From: Alteromonas sp047556435
Lineage (GTDB): Bacteria; Pseudomonadota; Gammaproteobacteria; Enterobacterales; Alteromonadaceae
Assembly: GCF_047556435.1 (NCBI RefSeq)
Contig: NZ_CP180210.1
Location: 4,154,001 to 4,218,000 of the forward strand
DNA length: 64,000 bases
Reading direction: 5' to 3'
Of this stretch, positions 15,801 through 24,422 are shown in pieces. Made by a program: the position numbers and the translations under genes. The notes below the pieces were generated by a model. It saw only the letters and a list, made by a program, of their open reading frames with translations, made no database searches and had not been told where the DNA came from. The first letter of the stretch is position 1. The number at the start of each line of letters is the position of its first letter.

Positions 15801-17545
15801 TTAGATATTAGCGTGTAGTTACTAGATCCATCACCTATATGAACTGATTTCTGACTGCCAATGATCCACTTATTTCCTTTATTATAATAACCAGTTTTAA
15901 CTTTCCTAATACGGTTTTCTTCAAGGTCTTGTTCAGTCATTATGGTGGGATTACCATAAGCATCGAATCCTGAAAACGTGGTCTCGTAACGGTCGTTAAT
16001 TAATATTTTTTCTTGTACTGGTAGGTCACTGGATAAGTTAGGATCTTCTATCCTCGTTATACCAGTATCGGGGAGGTCAATATATTTCCAGGTTACAGAC
16101 TTAGTTTGCTCAATTGCACCCGAGTCATCTTTGATGACAGAAGAAGTGAGGTGCCTAACATCGTAGTTAAACATATAATTACAGTTTTTTACCCAGAATG
16201 TATCCTCGTAAACTCTTCCTCCCACTATAGTTATAGTTTTCGCTGTCGTACTATTAACGTATTCATAGTCGAAATCAGCACTGAATGTATCAAAACCGCG
16301 ACCGGAGACGGTTACACGAGAGAGGGATGGCCCGTATCCTTGGCTAACACTGCCTTTCAGTTTACTACCATTTTTCTCACACAGAGTCTCATTCGCCCTG
16401 TACTGAAAAGACATCGAAGCGCCTACTGGATTAGTGATAGACTCCAAGAACATCTCACTCACAGTCCCGTTATCAAACTGAACAGCTTGACTACTCAGAT
16501 CATAAGACCACTTAGTTGACTCTTCTGTTTTGTTGATGAAAACATTTTTTAAATATGTTGTATTCCGCAGACTTCCACCGATATTTGCTGAGAAGGTATC
16601 ATACTCATATTCTATTACACGACCGTCATAACTTACCGAGGCGACTTTATAGTCGTTTCTCGTAAATTGAACGGTAACACCTTCGTTACTTCGTATTTTA
16701 TCCACCACATAGTACGTTCTGTAATTATCACTCGGCGTGCCATTACGGATCTGCTTGTAATCGTAAGTTGTCCAGTTACCAAACTTATCGACTATATCTG
16801 TAACTTGAAACAGTCTCATTTGAGGTTGATATAACGCCCATGAACTGTCAGAACCTGAGGGCGCCATAGCTGGATTTATCCTAATCTCCCCCATTGCGGT
16901 AGAATTGAAATAAAACGTTGTTCCATTGGGTGATTTGAGGTATATCGTCGATTTCGCACCATGACCAATTACCGAGCCAGTTTTGTTTTTAATCACCGAA
17001 CGTGAACTAAAAGTTTCGCACCCGATAATCCAGTTGTTAGCAAATCGCATTACTGCGGAGCTTGGGTAAGTTGCCCCAGATGGCTTTCCTATAGCGTCAA
17101 ATTCACCTTGCCCAGGAACCTGAATCGTTGCCGTAGTAGCAAGTGAATTACAACTACTCAGGTATGAACCGCCTAGATGCCAGTAGGCCATTACCGTTAT
17201 TTTTGGAATATCTAAAGACCAATCACCAAAGTCGTAATATGGCTTGAACCAACCAACTCGATTGGACAATGATATTGAGATTTGACTTGGAGAATGAGAA
17301 CGCCGAACAAAAATATCAGTTCCATTTTGAGGAATGGTTAAGTCGGTATTGCTTACATATAACTGGCCATTACTTTTCGAATGCGAAGCTCCAAATGCAT
17401 CCATATAGCTTTCGGATTGTATACTGTAGCCAGAGTCTCTATAGGATAAAATCTTTGCATAATCTAACTCTTCTTCTGCATAGGAAGGGAAAACGGACAT
17501 CAGTGCAAGAAGTGCGACCATGCATCGTGCGCTCATATTAATCAT
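12809..17545 (-). CDS. Secreted Rhs/YD-repeat protein with C-terminal lipase-like effector domain
   Basis: About 1578 residues from the ATG at 17545, which has GGGGAGAGAG just upstream. An N-terminal signal peptide (MSARCMVALLALMSVFPSYA) is followed by a long series of YD-type repeats (YDSLLRN, YDALNRLSSI, YDSLDRLTFA, YDPLGNV, YDKRGN) and the Rhs core end (YMQARYYDPVIGRFYSNDPVGF … NPYKYIDPDGR). About 195 variable residues follow. They contain LIGYSWGG (G-x-S-x-G nucleophile elbow), then SQGDPI and SGHFF, giving a plausible Ser-Asp-His triad of an alpha/beta hydrolase. The YD shell would encapsulate this domain. Sec export rather than a PAAR/VgrG fusion is indicated. A small membrane protein follows immediately. 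Confidence 0.85.
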   Translation of the reverse strand: MINMSARCMVALLALMSVFPSYAEEELDYAKILSYRDSGYSIQSESYMDAFGASHSKSNGQLYVSNTDLTIPQNGTDIFVRRSHSPSQISISLSNRVGWFKPYYDFGDWSLDIPKITVMAYWHLGGSYLSSCNSLATTATIQVPGQGEFDAIGKPSGATYPSSAVMRFANNWIIGCETFSSRSVIKNKTGSVIGHGAKSTIYLKSPNGTTFYFNSTAMGEIRINPAMAPSGSDSSWALYQPQMRLFQVTDIVDKFGNWTTYDYKQIRNGTPSDNYRTYYVVDKIRSNEGVTVQFTRNDYKVASVSYDGRVIEYEYDTFSANIGGSLRNTTYLKNVFINKTEESTKWSYDLSSQAVQFDNGTVSEMFLESITNPVGASMSFQYRANETLCEKNGSKLKGSVSQGYGPSLSRVTVSGRGFDTFSADFDYEYVNSTTAKTITIVGGRVYEDTFWVKNCNYMFNYDVRHLTSSVIKDDSGAIEQTKSVTWKYIDLPDTGITRIEDPNLSSDLPVQEKILINDRYETTFSGFDAYGNPTIMTEQDLEENRIRKVKTGYYNKGNKWIIGSQKSVHIGDGSSNYTLISNTSYHGGSYQDLGVPNYFYNNSTWTHRVSQYHSNGMRKKVELNKKLLKADGTYSTLNRYVLYENYYRGVARKVTVPSRYNDTTKNILTKVVDNFGRPLTITNPLGTSVEFTFDKLGRLQSESVTGDEVAWLDTFYSYTLDSGYYGMVQLAETCRLNSYKTACTSGSRTSSVSKGYDSLLRNTSINEYSYTPSFDGRHKQFEYDEFNNKTFESYWGELYTTPNGTTTEYDALNRLSSITQFNKQATTFNYDDNVLTTTDPNGNVTTTTFWNLGSPQYDLVESIEYGIVTQENNYDLFDNLLSITLSGNDSGYNVSQTIFNVYDNNQRLCKKIRNDVGTTVFSYNAIGEISWQADLGVQAVSTSCSSSPSSSDKSYRVYDNHGGLYTLSFGDSITPTQTTKFDAIGNLTGAKSDDVIKTLAYYGNSLLKSETLTIGQQRFSKDAQSPSLRYFYAQSGALSSLQYPDGDVVRYSPNGFGQPTEVIRNTSSTRNEYIYAEDITYHPNGSLNSFYYGNGVEHETLLNSNKLPYRIRDDRAGQTHLDYQFSYDENFNVKSIIDHVSSAYSINNLTYDSLDRLTFAQGNSGIGNSTISYDPLGNVRSYSNKKNALTYTYNETNYRVSKVVDSRNSNNNYPTFGYDKRGNIYNNGKRTFTFNALNQIVSSNTFGYKYDGAGKRVYQDDQFGENFSLYSNGGKLLYSEDSDGPTNFIYLQDKLIAKDGFVREFKTKQHYTPYGKSIEGEVDDVGFTGHKYDKSTGLVYMQARYYDPVIGRFYSNDPVGFKNIYNFNRYAYANNNPYKYIDPDGRDTRFIGGAGVDGGYIPDMKRALEAAGISNVSTATNADSSTFNMITDAASVIMTNQVMDGGNFTIPTNLANGEQLNLIGYSWGGVVAAQRANVAAGNGQTIDNLVLIGAPINGDLLKAVQSNPNIKNVHVMDLTSQGDPIYAGMSDAAIVGSVPSLIKQMSQSSGHFFYAPNTAEGAARRTELGKEIADKGLH

Positions 17546-17987
17546 TAGTACTCTCTCCCCTTTCATTCGACTCCGCTGCAGGAGAGCCTAGTAAATCAGT
17601 GTGTATAAAAATAACCCTTCTGTCTTCAATTGGCGGAGTTCTTACGACATTTGTAGTAGAACCCGCTATCAGATATGCGCCTCCACTTCCGCTGCACCGA
17701 AAATACGAAACCACGTAACCAAATGCAGTATCAGACTGAACAACACGAGGAATTTCTATTAACTTTCTCTGAATCGAGGGCAGTGTAATACTCCATGTCC
17801 GCTGTTGTTGACCATTTACGTACTCTTTAATCTGATAGGCTTCCGGATTTCCAGAACAATTAACCGTGGCCATATTTGTCCATGTGAGATTTATCTCACC
17901 TCTGGCAGCCGTAGCTGTTACTGCGCCAATTGCGACGTCCATACTTAAAACCATTAATCCAATTAAAACTGCTAACCTAGTCCACAT
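17538..17987 (-). CDS. Small exported protein ending in an Rhs-type HTDLLGSP motif
   Basis: About 149 residues from the ATG at 17987 (AGGG upstream; a TTG at 18005 is also possible). It has a signal peptide (LAVLIGLMVLSMDVAIGA), a fibronectin-III-like or immunoglobulin-like strand pattern (GEINLTWTNM, YQIKEYVNG, GYVVSYFRC) and then ends with VIFIHTDLLGSPAAE. That motif is normally inside Rhs proteins (HTDHLGSP), just before their core end. Its stop overlaps the Rhs start. It may be a detached piece of an Rhs shell that works with the large protein, or a remnant. The Rhs link is seen in the motif; the function is unknown. Confidence 0.6.
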   Translation of the reverse strand: MWTRLAVLIGLMVLSMDVAIGAVTATAARGEINLTWTNMATVNCSGNPEAYQIKEYVNGQQQRTWSITLPSIQRKLIEIPRVVQSDTAFGYVVSYFRCSGSGGAYLIAGSTTNVVRTPPIEDRRVIFIHTDLLGSPAAESNERGESTND

Positions 17988-18001
17988 TTTTAAAATCCCT
18001 A

Positions 18002-19654
18002 TCAAATTTGTTTTGAAACCAGCGTTAAACTTTCCCCTGGAGCTAAAGTGATTTGTGCAGACTGCTCAATTGGTTGGTTAGTAAGCACGGAGTAGTATCG
18101 TTGTGCTGGCAATGCATTTACATTGAATATAGATGAAAACTGGTCATCCATATTTACTATTGTGAATACCACGCTACCTTTACTTGCAGTTGTCACGATA
18201 AAATGATTGTTTGTACTGAGCTCGAAATCGGTATGAACATTGCCTTTATAAAAGTCCGCCAGCTTGTTACGAATTAAAATCAGCTTCTTTAATGAGCCAA
18301 CGAATTCACTATCAACATCTGCATAGGCTTGTTTTTTCCATTTCAAATAGGTAGAAGTGTCTTCTATATACTGTGTGTTCCAATTCGTTTGCGAACCATC
18401 ATCCCAAATCATGTCATCTCTGAAATAAAGATCATTAGAGGTAGAAAAGCCAGGGAGTCCCAGTTCGCCACCGTAGTAGAGGCTAAAATTATAAGGTAAA
18501 GCCAACACAATAGAGTGTGCGATTTTTGCAAGTGAGGTAGAGTGGAAATTGGCCCGGGGGAAATCATGATTTTCGAAAAAGACATATTTCTCAGAGGCAT
18601 TCGTAGTGTTTGATAGTAAAAAACTCAAGGTGTTTCTTAATGAGTTCACTTTTTCACTTACAGAAAGTTCTTCTGAGGTTACAACGTTGTGCACAAAAGG
18701 GCCAACCTCAAAGTCAAATTGATAATCAACGCCTGTAAGTGCTTTCTGATACGAGTTAGCTGTCTCGTGTTCAGCATAAGCCTCAGCTAGGAATTCAACC
18801 TCTGGGTTTAGTTCTTTTGCATAGCCAGTAAGCTCCAACAGAAAGTTCCTGTTAGCCTCCGTATCTCGTTGACCTTGCAATGGTCCAGTTTCTACAAAGT
18901 ATCTTGCTGCATCGAGGCGAAATCCATCGACGCCTTCCTCAATCCAAAATTTGACAACTTCTTTTATCTTGTCGACTACTTCGGGATTACTATAGTTAAG
19001 ATCTGGGCTCGCATAGCCAAAAACTCCATAATAAAATTCTTCAGTTTCCACTTTCGAATGAAACACTTTATATGGATCAGAATCATTAGACCAAGGCAAA
19101 CCATAGCCTTCTAATGGGCCTGGCACCCATTTATAAAAGTCACGAAAGTTGCCAACGTTAGACAGTGAGTTTTTAAACCATTGGTGTTGATCTGATGTGT
19201 GATTTACAGGTAAATCTAAAAGAATTTTTATGCCTAACTCATCAGCGGTACGAATTAATTTAAGAAAGTTCCCCTTGGTTCCATAAATTGGGTCTATAGA
19301 AAGATAATCAGTAACTTCATAGCCATGATAAGCTGGAGAAGGGAAGATGGGACTTAGAAGAAGTTTTTTGACCCCAAGATCAGATATATATTGAAGCTGG
19401 TTTGTTATACCTACAAGGTCACCATAACCATCACCGTCAGAATCTCGAAAAGAACGTACCCATACCGAATAAAGCGTATTGCCCTTGCTGCTATCCCTTT
19501 CAACATTGCAACAAAGTTTGCTTGGAGTTGAACTTACCGATATCCCATTAGGGGGGACTTGTATATTCTCACCGGTTCGGGTCAAATTTGAGTTTAAAAC
19601 CCAAACGAACACGCAGCCTAATACAGCCAATAAGATTAACTTCTTGTATTCCAT
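18002..19654 (-). CDS. Exported GH13 alpha-amylase-family glycosidase
   Basis: 550 residues. The N-terminal hydrophobic segment (8-21, including LAVLGC) is a signal anchor or atypical lipoprotein signal. GH13 regions are in order: DGDGYGDLVGI (72-82), LLDLPVNHTSDQH (145-157), GFRLDAARY with nucleophile Asp248, FLAEAYAEH with acid/base Glu291, and FFENHDFPR with Asp364. The set matches alpha-amylase/oligo-1,6-glucosidase enzymes that cut alpha-glucans. It begins a minus-strand unit leading into a small exported protein, the Rhs protein and its neighbour, with overlapping ends, so it is probably co-transcribed with the toxin module, which is unusual. Confidence 0.85.
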   Translation of the reverse strand: MEYKKLILLAVLGCVFVWVLNSNLTRTGENIQVPPNGISVSSTPSKLCCNVERDSSKGNTLYSVWVRSFRDSDGDGYGDLVGITNQLQYISDLGVKKLLLSPIFPSPAYHGYEVTDYLSIDPIYGTKGNFLKLIRTADELGIKILLDLPVNHTSDQHQWFKNSLSNVGNFRDFYKWVPGPLEGYGLPWSNDSDPYKVFHSKVETEEFYYGVFGYASPDLNYSNPEVVDKIKEVVKFWIEEGVDGFRLDAARYFVETGPLQGQRDTEANRNFLLELTGYAKELNPEVEFLAEAYAEHETANSYQKALTGVDYQFDFEVGPFVHNVVTSEELSVSEKVNSLRNTLSFLLSNTTNASEKYVFFENHDFPRANFHSTSLAKIAHSIVLALPYNFSLYYGGELGLPGFSTSNDLYFRDDMIWDDGSQTNWNTQYIEDTSTYLKWKKQAYADVDSEFVGSLKKLILIRNKLADFYKGNVHTDFELSTNNHFIVTTASKGSVVFTIVNMDDQFSSIFNVNALPAQRYYSVLTNQPIEQSAQITLAPGESLTLVSKQI

Positions 19655-19990
19655 TACTTAACATCCATACAACACCACGGTTAAATTATAACCAATCAAT
19701 ATTGTTGTAAAGTTTTATTTTAAGTAGTTGAGCGTTTTGCAGAGGGGCGCACCAGAATCAGAAGATATTCTGCGGCAACATGATAATATTGCTTTAACAG
19801 GGTGTCTTAGACTTATGCTTACAGGAAAAATTCTGCATAACAGTTTCAATATTCCAGGCAGTACTATCAGTAGCTTAAAGATGTCTAGATATGCATGTGC
19901 GTATTCCGATTTACTTGAACGACCATTCCGGTTTTATTTGAACACCTCAGATCAACGCATCGTTGGCTAGTCGATTTTTACCTTAAGTGT

Positions 19991-20650
19991 TCAAGTGGCG
20001 TCAGCCAGCGTGTTATCACCGATGGATTGATACCACTGGTCGGTGGTTAACTGGCTGATGAGGATAGTTGAGCTGCTGCCGTGGCGGTCATCCATGATCT
20101 CCATCAGGTCGTTGCGCTGCGCCGCTTTGAGCGGCTCCAGTCCCCAGTCATCCAGGATGAGCAGGTTGAGTTTAGCCAGGCTTTTAAGCTTCTTGCTGTA
20201 TGTACCATCGGCTTTGGCCTGGGTGAGCTCCATGAGCAGACGACTTACCCGGTAGTATTTCACCGTGTACCCTTTCAGGCAGGCGGTGTTGGCGAGCGCA
20301 CAGGCGATATAGGTTTTCCCGGTGCCGCACGGCCCGGTGAGTAACAGGTTCTGTTGCCGTTGTAGCCAGTCGCATTGCAGTAGCCCTGTCATGACACTTT
20401 TTTGCAGGCCGCGTGGAGGCTGGTAGTCGATGTCATGGGCGGTGGCCGCGAGTTTCAGTTGTGCCTGCTTCAGCAGACGCTGTTGTTTACGGTTATCCCG
20501 CTCCTGGGTTTCCTGGTCGGTCAGCAGTTGCAGCCGTTTGGCGAAGCATAATTCCTGATACTGGCCTGGTTGTTCCAGTTGCTGGCTTAATGCTTTCGCC
20601 ATGCCGCTGAGTTTGAGCTGGTGCAGCTGTGAGAGTGTGGTACTTAGCAT
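19991..20650 (-). CDS. istB: IS21 IstB-like ATPase, C-terminally short
   Basis: 219 residues. It has an AAA+ fold with Walker A GPCGTGKTY (about 106-114) and Walker B LLILDDWG (about 165-172), the hallmarks of the DnaA/DnaC-like IstB helper that licenses IstA transposition. The family normally continues after IGDNTLADA with about 25-30 basic residues (…ILDRLVHNA-like); here the frame ends two residues later, next to a terminal-repeat motif. The last helix is therefore missing, and activity is doubtful. It follows istA by 11 bp. Confidence 0.85.
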   Translation of the reverse strand: MLSTTLSQLHQLKLSGMAKALSQQLEQPGQYQELCFAKRLQLLTDQETQERDNRKQQRLLKQAQLKLAATAHDIDYQPPRGLQKSVMTGLLQCDWLQRQQNLLLTGPCGTGKTYIACALANTACLKGYTVKYYRVSRLLMELTQAKADGTYSKKLKSLAKLNLLILDDWGLEPLKAAQRNDLMEIMDDRHGSSSTILISQLTTDQWYQSIGDNTLADAT

Positions 20651-20661
20651 AGGTTTTCTCC

Positions 20662-22200
20662 TTAGTGGAAGCTTTGTGGGCCACGGATATTCTCGTGGTG
20701 TTGAGGGAGTGTCAGGGTGTCCTGACTGGATTCGCTGATGAGCTTGTCCTGATTGCTGTTTAAGATGTCTTTGAGCTGTTGCAAGCGATAGAGCTGATGC
20801 TGATTAGCCAGCTTGCAGGCGGTATTGAGCCGCTGCTGCGGATACTGACTGGCTAATCGCAATGCGCCCAGGCAGACGCGGAACGCCTGTTGGGGATGTG
20901 GTTTACGCTGAAGCTGTGCTTTCACCCAGAGCAGCACGTCATCACCGATGTCTTTGGCCCAGTTCATCAGGCTACCTTCACTGACTTTGTGATAGTGCTG
21001 ATGCTGCGCAGGCATATGTTGCGGTGTGGTAGTAAAGCCGTAACGGTCAGTGCGGGGATGGCTGGCCACGCGTTTGCCCTGGAAGTAGAGTTCGATTAAA
21101 CGCGGTTTGGCGTGGAGTTCTACCCGTTCACCGACCAGTTGATGCGGTACGGAGTACAGATGATTCTCATACTGCACATGGTAATCGATGTTCACCTTGG
21201 CATTGCGGATGTCGGTGTATTCATAGGCATGGCGCGGCAGTGGTTTTAAGGCAGGCTTATCCAGTTCCTCGAACCACTGCTGGCGTGTGCCTGCTAGTTG
21301 TTTGAAGGGCTTATTGTTCACCTCCGCCAGCAAGGCGCGGATGCACTGGTTCAGCTCATGCAATGAGAAGAAGGTGTGATGGCGAAGCCGGGCTAATATC
21401 CACCGTTCGATGATTTGCACGCCCACTTCGGCCTTGGCTTTATCTTTGGGTTTATACGGCCTCGCCGGGACAATCGCCGTATCATAGTGAGCTGCCAGTT
21501 GCTGATAGGCCGGGTTGATATCCGGGTCGCTTTTACAGGCCTTGGTCACCGCACTTTTTAAGTTATCCGGCACCACCATAGCAGGGACGCCACCGAGATA
21601 CCCGAAGGCCTGTATATGACTGCCCAGCCAGTCTTGTAAGCCTTGCGTCCAGGTGGCTTCGGCGTAGTAATAACTGCTTGCGCCCATGGCCGCGACGAAG
21701 ATTTGTGCGTGGCGGATTTCACCCGTTTGCGGATTGACCACAGGCATGGTTTGACCCGCATAGTCCACGAACAACACTTCACCCGCCCGGTGATGTTGAC
21801 GCATGGAGCGGCGCTGTTTCTTCAGCCAATGCAGATAACGGTCGCAGAACTGAGAGTAGCTGTAACAGCGGTTGGGGTATTGCTGGGTGTATTCTTCCCA
21901 CAGCAGTAGCTTGGTCACGCCTTTGCGGCTCAACTGCTTGCGCAAGTCTGCCCAGTCCGGCTCCTGAAATCGCTTGGCATGGCGAGTATCAGCTTGCGGG
22001 TAAAAACGCCGGGCTAACTGGGCATCATCCACTTCATCCGGCAGCGGCCAGGACAAGTTCATTAACTTGGCTTTACTGAGCAGTGTTTGAATACTGCCGA
22101 CACTGACTTTGGTGCTGCGGTGGATCTCGCGGATACTCAATCTCGCCGAGAAATGCAGCCTTAAAACCTCTCTGATTTTACGCATTGTAATCCTTTTCAA
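20662..22200 (-). CDS. istA: IS21 IstA-like transposase
   Basis: 512 residues. It has an N-terminal helix-turn-helix (LSIREIHRSTKVSVGSIQTL), and then a DDE integrase core: VLFVDYAGQTMP (first Asp), PAMVVPDNLKSAV (second Asp) and KDKAKAEVGVQIIERW (Glu). A C-terminal beta/helical DNA-binding part follows. Length and motif order match IS21 transposases. The frame is undamaged, unlike its partner istB. Confidence 0.9.
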   Translation of the reverse strand: MKRITMRKIREVLRLHFSARLSIREIHRSTKVSVGSIQTLLSKAKLMNLSWPLPDEVDDAQLARRFYPQADTRHAKRFQEPDWADLRKQLSRKGVTKLLLWEEYTQQYPNRCYSYSQFCDRYLHWLKKQRRSMRQHHRAGEVLFVDYAGQTMPVVNPQTGEIRHAQIFVAAMGASSYYYAEATWTQGLQDWLGSHIQAFGYLGGVPAMVVPDNLKSAVTKACKSDPDINPAYQQLAAHYDTAIVPARPYKPKDKAKAEVGVQIIERWILARLRHHTFFSLHELNQCIRALLAEVNNKPFKQLAGTRQQWFEELDKPALKPLPRHAYEYTDIRNAKVNIDYHVQYENHLYSVPHQLVGERVELHAKPRLIELYFQGKRVASHPRTDRYGFTTTPQHMPAQHQHYHKVSEGSLMNWAKDIGDDVLLWVKAQLQRKPHPQQAFRVCLGALRLASQYPQQRLNTACKLANQHQLYRLQQLKDILNSNQDKLISESSQDTLTLPQHHENIRGPQSFH

Positions 22201-22527
22201 ACCTAACCCTCACTCGCCAACGAAAAGTCAGAGGTTAAGTTATCAAATTAATAGTGATTTCAATGCGTTGAAAAGATTCCGGTGTACTTGAACACCAATT
22301 CCGGAAATCAGCCCAAAAGTGTACTAAATAAATCCGGAATCAGTGTTCAAATGATTCCAGAATAGGTGTTCAAGTGTTTCCGGAATCGCTGTTCAGATCA
22401 GGCCGGAATATGCTGGGGTCTTACCATTTCGAGCCCGAATAGGCTGTTTTTGCTCGGGTTTTCACACTATAAATTTACCCAACCTACTTACCGCCGAGGA
22501 TATTCCGTCAGATGTCATGGACAAGAT

Positions 22528-23865
22528 GATAGTGTCAAAGATCTTTCGCTTTTTTGATCTGCAGTACGTTTAAGCTAAAAACTGTTGTTCAATTTCCATT
22601 TCTTTTAGCAAGTCCATGTTCATGTACTTTCTGGTTCCCCATTTTGTTCCGGCAATATGTCTGAGCCTAGCTGCACATAGCATGAGTGCCGATTCGCCGT
22701 CAGGGAATGCGCCCACGACGCGCGTTCTACGCCTGATTTCCCGCATGATGCGTTCTAATGGGTTATTTGTTTTCAGTCGTATCCAGTGCTGCTTAGGGAA
22801 CCGGTAAAAACTAAACGTTTCATTGATGGATTGCTGAACCTTATCCGCCGCCGCATTCAGACGCATGCTGCGAAGTTTATCTATTACCAGCTTAGCTTTT
22901 TCCCGCGCCGCCTCAAGGTCTTCCTGCGCATGAATAGCCTTTAGCATATCGGCAACGTGGCGTGTTTTGGTGCGTGGTACCACACTAAAAACATTCCGAT
23001 AAAAATGCACTGTACAGCGCTGCCACAGTGCATCAGGGTAATATTCGCCAGCGGACTCCATCAGTCCCAGACAGGCATCGCTGACGATGAGTTTAACCCC
23101 GGTTAGCCCGCGTTGCTTCAGATGAGATAAAAAGCCAGACCAGCCAGCTTTGTCTTCTTTAGCGCCTTCTGCAATACCCAGCACGCGGCGATAGCCGTCT
23201 TCACCCACACCAATTGCAACCAGCACCGAGACGTTGCGTATCTCACCGGCCCAACTGCGTTTGAGGACAATACCGTCCAGGTAAACGTAAGGATAGTTAC
23301 CTTCAATAGGCCGGTTGCGCCACTGCTCTATGTTCTTGAAGGCTTTTTTATTGAGATTGGAGACCGTGCCGGAGCTTACACGCGTGCCCCACAATGCCTC
23401 AGTAATATCTTCAACCCGGCGAACGGAAACACCGGCCAGGTACATTTCAATCAGCGCTTCTTCAACCGAAGCCTCACGGCGTTTGTAGCGTTCAATAATG
23501 GCCGTTTCAAACGTGCTGTTGCGTAGCTTCGGCATCTTTAATTTAACTTTGCCAGCCTTGGTTTCGAAGCCGCGTTCGTAATAACCCGCCCGGCTATCTT
23601 TACGCTGGTCAGAACGCTCATATTTCTGGGCATTACAGAGCTGTTCGGCTTCAGCATCCAGCATGTCATTGAGCGTCTGCTCAACGGTGCTTCTGACCAT
23701 ATTATCCAGTTCATCACGAACTAAGCCTTCATTTATGCTGACAATCTTCTTATCATCTTTCATAGCAGTGCCTCTTGTTTTGTGCCGTTGTTTTGTTTGG
23801 TCACTTAATAACCTAGCAAAACGGGAGCACTGCTTCTCAAAAAAGCGAAAGATAATTACGTTATC
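22528..23865 (-). mobile_element. IS256-family insertion sequence with 8-bp target duplication
   Basis: Ends begin GATAGTGTC… (22528) and, on the other strand, GATAACGTA… (23865), and both contain ATCTTTCGCTTTTTTGA. The octamer GACAAGAT flanks the element exactly (22520-22527 and 23866-23873), the 8-bp duplication expected for IS256. The sharp duplication points to a recent insertion. It interrupts a reading frame whose downstream part is still seen at 23866-24093. Confidence 0.9.
22570..23769 (-). CDS. IS256-family transposase
   Basis: About 398 residues from an in-frame ATG near 23763 (the frame extends to 23907, but the family begins around MKDDKKIVSINEGL). The mutator-type DDE core is visible: YPYVYLDGIVLKR (first Asp), KLIVSDACLGLMES (second Asp) and the Glu region around TNNPLERIMREIRRR with the family's RxVGAFPDG signature (TRVVGAFPDGES). 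Intact and inside perfect ends, so probably active. Confidence 0.9.
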   Translation of the reverse strand, partial: TAMKDDKKIVSINEGLVRDELDNMVRSTVEQTLNDMLDAEAEQLCNAQKYERSDQRKDSRAGYYERGFETKAGKVKLKMPKLRNSTFETAIIERYKRREASVEEALIEMYLAGVSVRRVEDITEALWGTRVSSGTVSNLNKKAFKNIEQWRNRPIEGNYPYVYLDGIVLKRSWAGEIRNVSVLVAIGVGEDGYRRVLGIAEGAKEDKAGWSGFLSHLKQRGLTGVKLIVSDACLGLMESAGEYYPDALWQRCTVHFYRNVFSVVPRTKTRHVADMLKAIHAQEDLEAAREKAKLVIDKLRSMRLNAAADKVQQSINETFSFYRFPKQHWIRLKTNNPLERIMREIRRRTRVVGAFPDGESALMLCAARLRHIAGTKWGTRKYMNMDLLKEMEIEQQFLA

Positions 23866-24093
23866 GACAAGATGGCTATCGCTTGGCGTAAAAAACGAGG
23901 GATTCATGGTGCATTCAATGGTCCAGTAAGTCGTGAGTTTGGCTCTGTGAATTGTGAATACGAAGAGCAGGTAGATGCTGAGCTGGCTAAGCTGGTAAAG
24001 GAAAGGGAAGGACAGCCTGAAATAGAGGCCAATCTTGAATTGGATGACATTTTTGAAATTGTTGCGAACAGGTCAGAAGGAACAAAGCGGTGA
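23866..24093 (+). pseudogene. 3' fragment of a gene split by IS256
   Basis: From the IS256 junction the frame reads DKMAIAWRKKRGIHGAFNG, then VSREFGSVNCEYEEQVDAEL, and ends …NRSEGTKR at 24093. Removing the IS and one copy of GACAAGAT joins it in frame to about 30 upstream codons (…LLTAEDIPSDV) back to the IS21 edge. The protein is acidic at its end. I do not recognise the family. The 5' part has probably been removed by the IS21 insertion. Confidence 0.5.
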
Positions 24094-24422
24094 CAGGAAG
24101 AGTCCGATGAGCTTATTAAGAGTAGGAGGACTCTACTCAGATTTTTCGGATAATAAGTGTATGAGAGCGCAGTTCTTTGAAAATTCTATACGAGTCTTGG
24201 ACCAACCATAATGACAATTCCTAAAGTATAATTAACGTTAGTTTAATCCTAAGAAATAGAAAATACAAATCACCAGCAATGCAAAAGGGTCTGTACTGTT
24301 GTAATGAGTTACCATTGCCCTATAAGCAACTCAATGTCAGTTTGATTTTGCACACAAACCTTTTCCGTTAATGTACGCAAATAACTTTTATGGAAAATTA
24401 ACAAAAAAGTAAATTTTCAGTA
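24094..24422. other. Intergenic stretch, no gene seen
   Basis: About 330 bp of AT-rich sequence. I see no coding frame, RNA gene or clear terminator. A short hairpin-like string (AGTAGGAGGACTCTACT, 24122-24138) is the only structure noted. Confidence 0.4.

Larger units (their letters stand above)
19895..22418 (-). mobile_element. IS21-family insertion sequence (approximate ends)
   Basis: istA and istB in tandem are bounded by clusters of related sub-repeats with TTGAACACC and ATTCCGG: on the left ATTCCG…TTGAAC…ATTCCGG…TTGAACACC (about 19905-19950), and the same order inverted on the right (about 22364-22412). Multiple internal terminal repeats are typical for IS21. A target duplication could not be identified, so end coordinates are good to about 10 bp. 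It separates the amylase operon from a broken gene. Confidence 0.75.

Noticed and set aside
12809..17545. Plus-strand frames within the Rhs gene
   Set aside because: The minus-strand Rhs frame runs unbroken with clear YD repeats, so the others are chance frames.
20890..22000. Several plus-strand frames inside istA
   Set aside because: They are antisense shadows of an intact transposase and lack start signals or family motifs.
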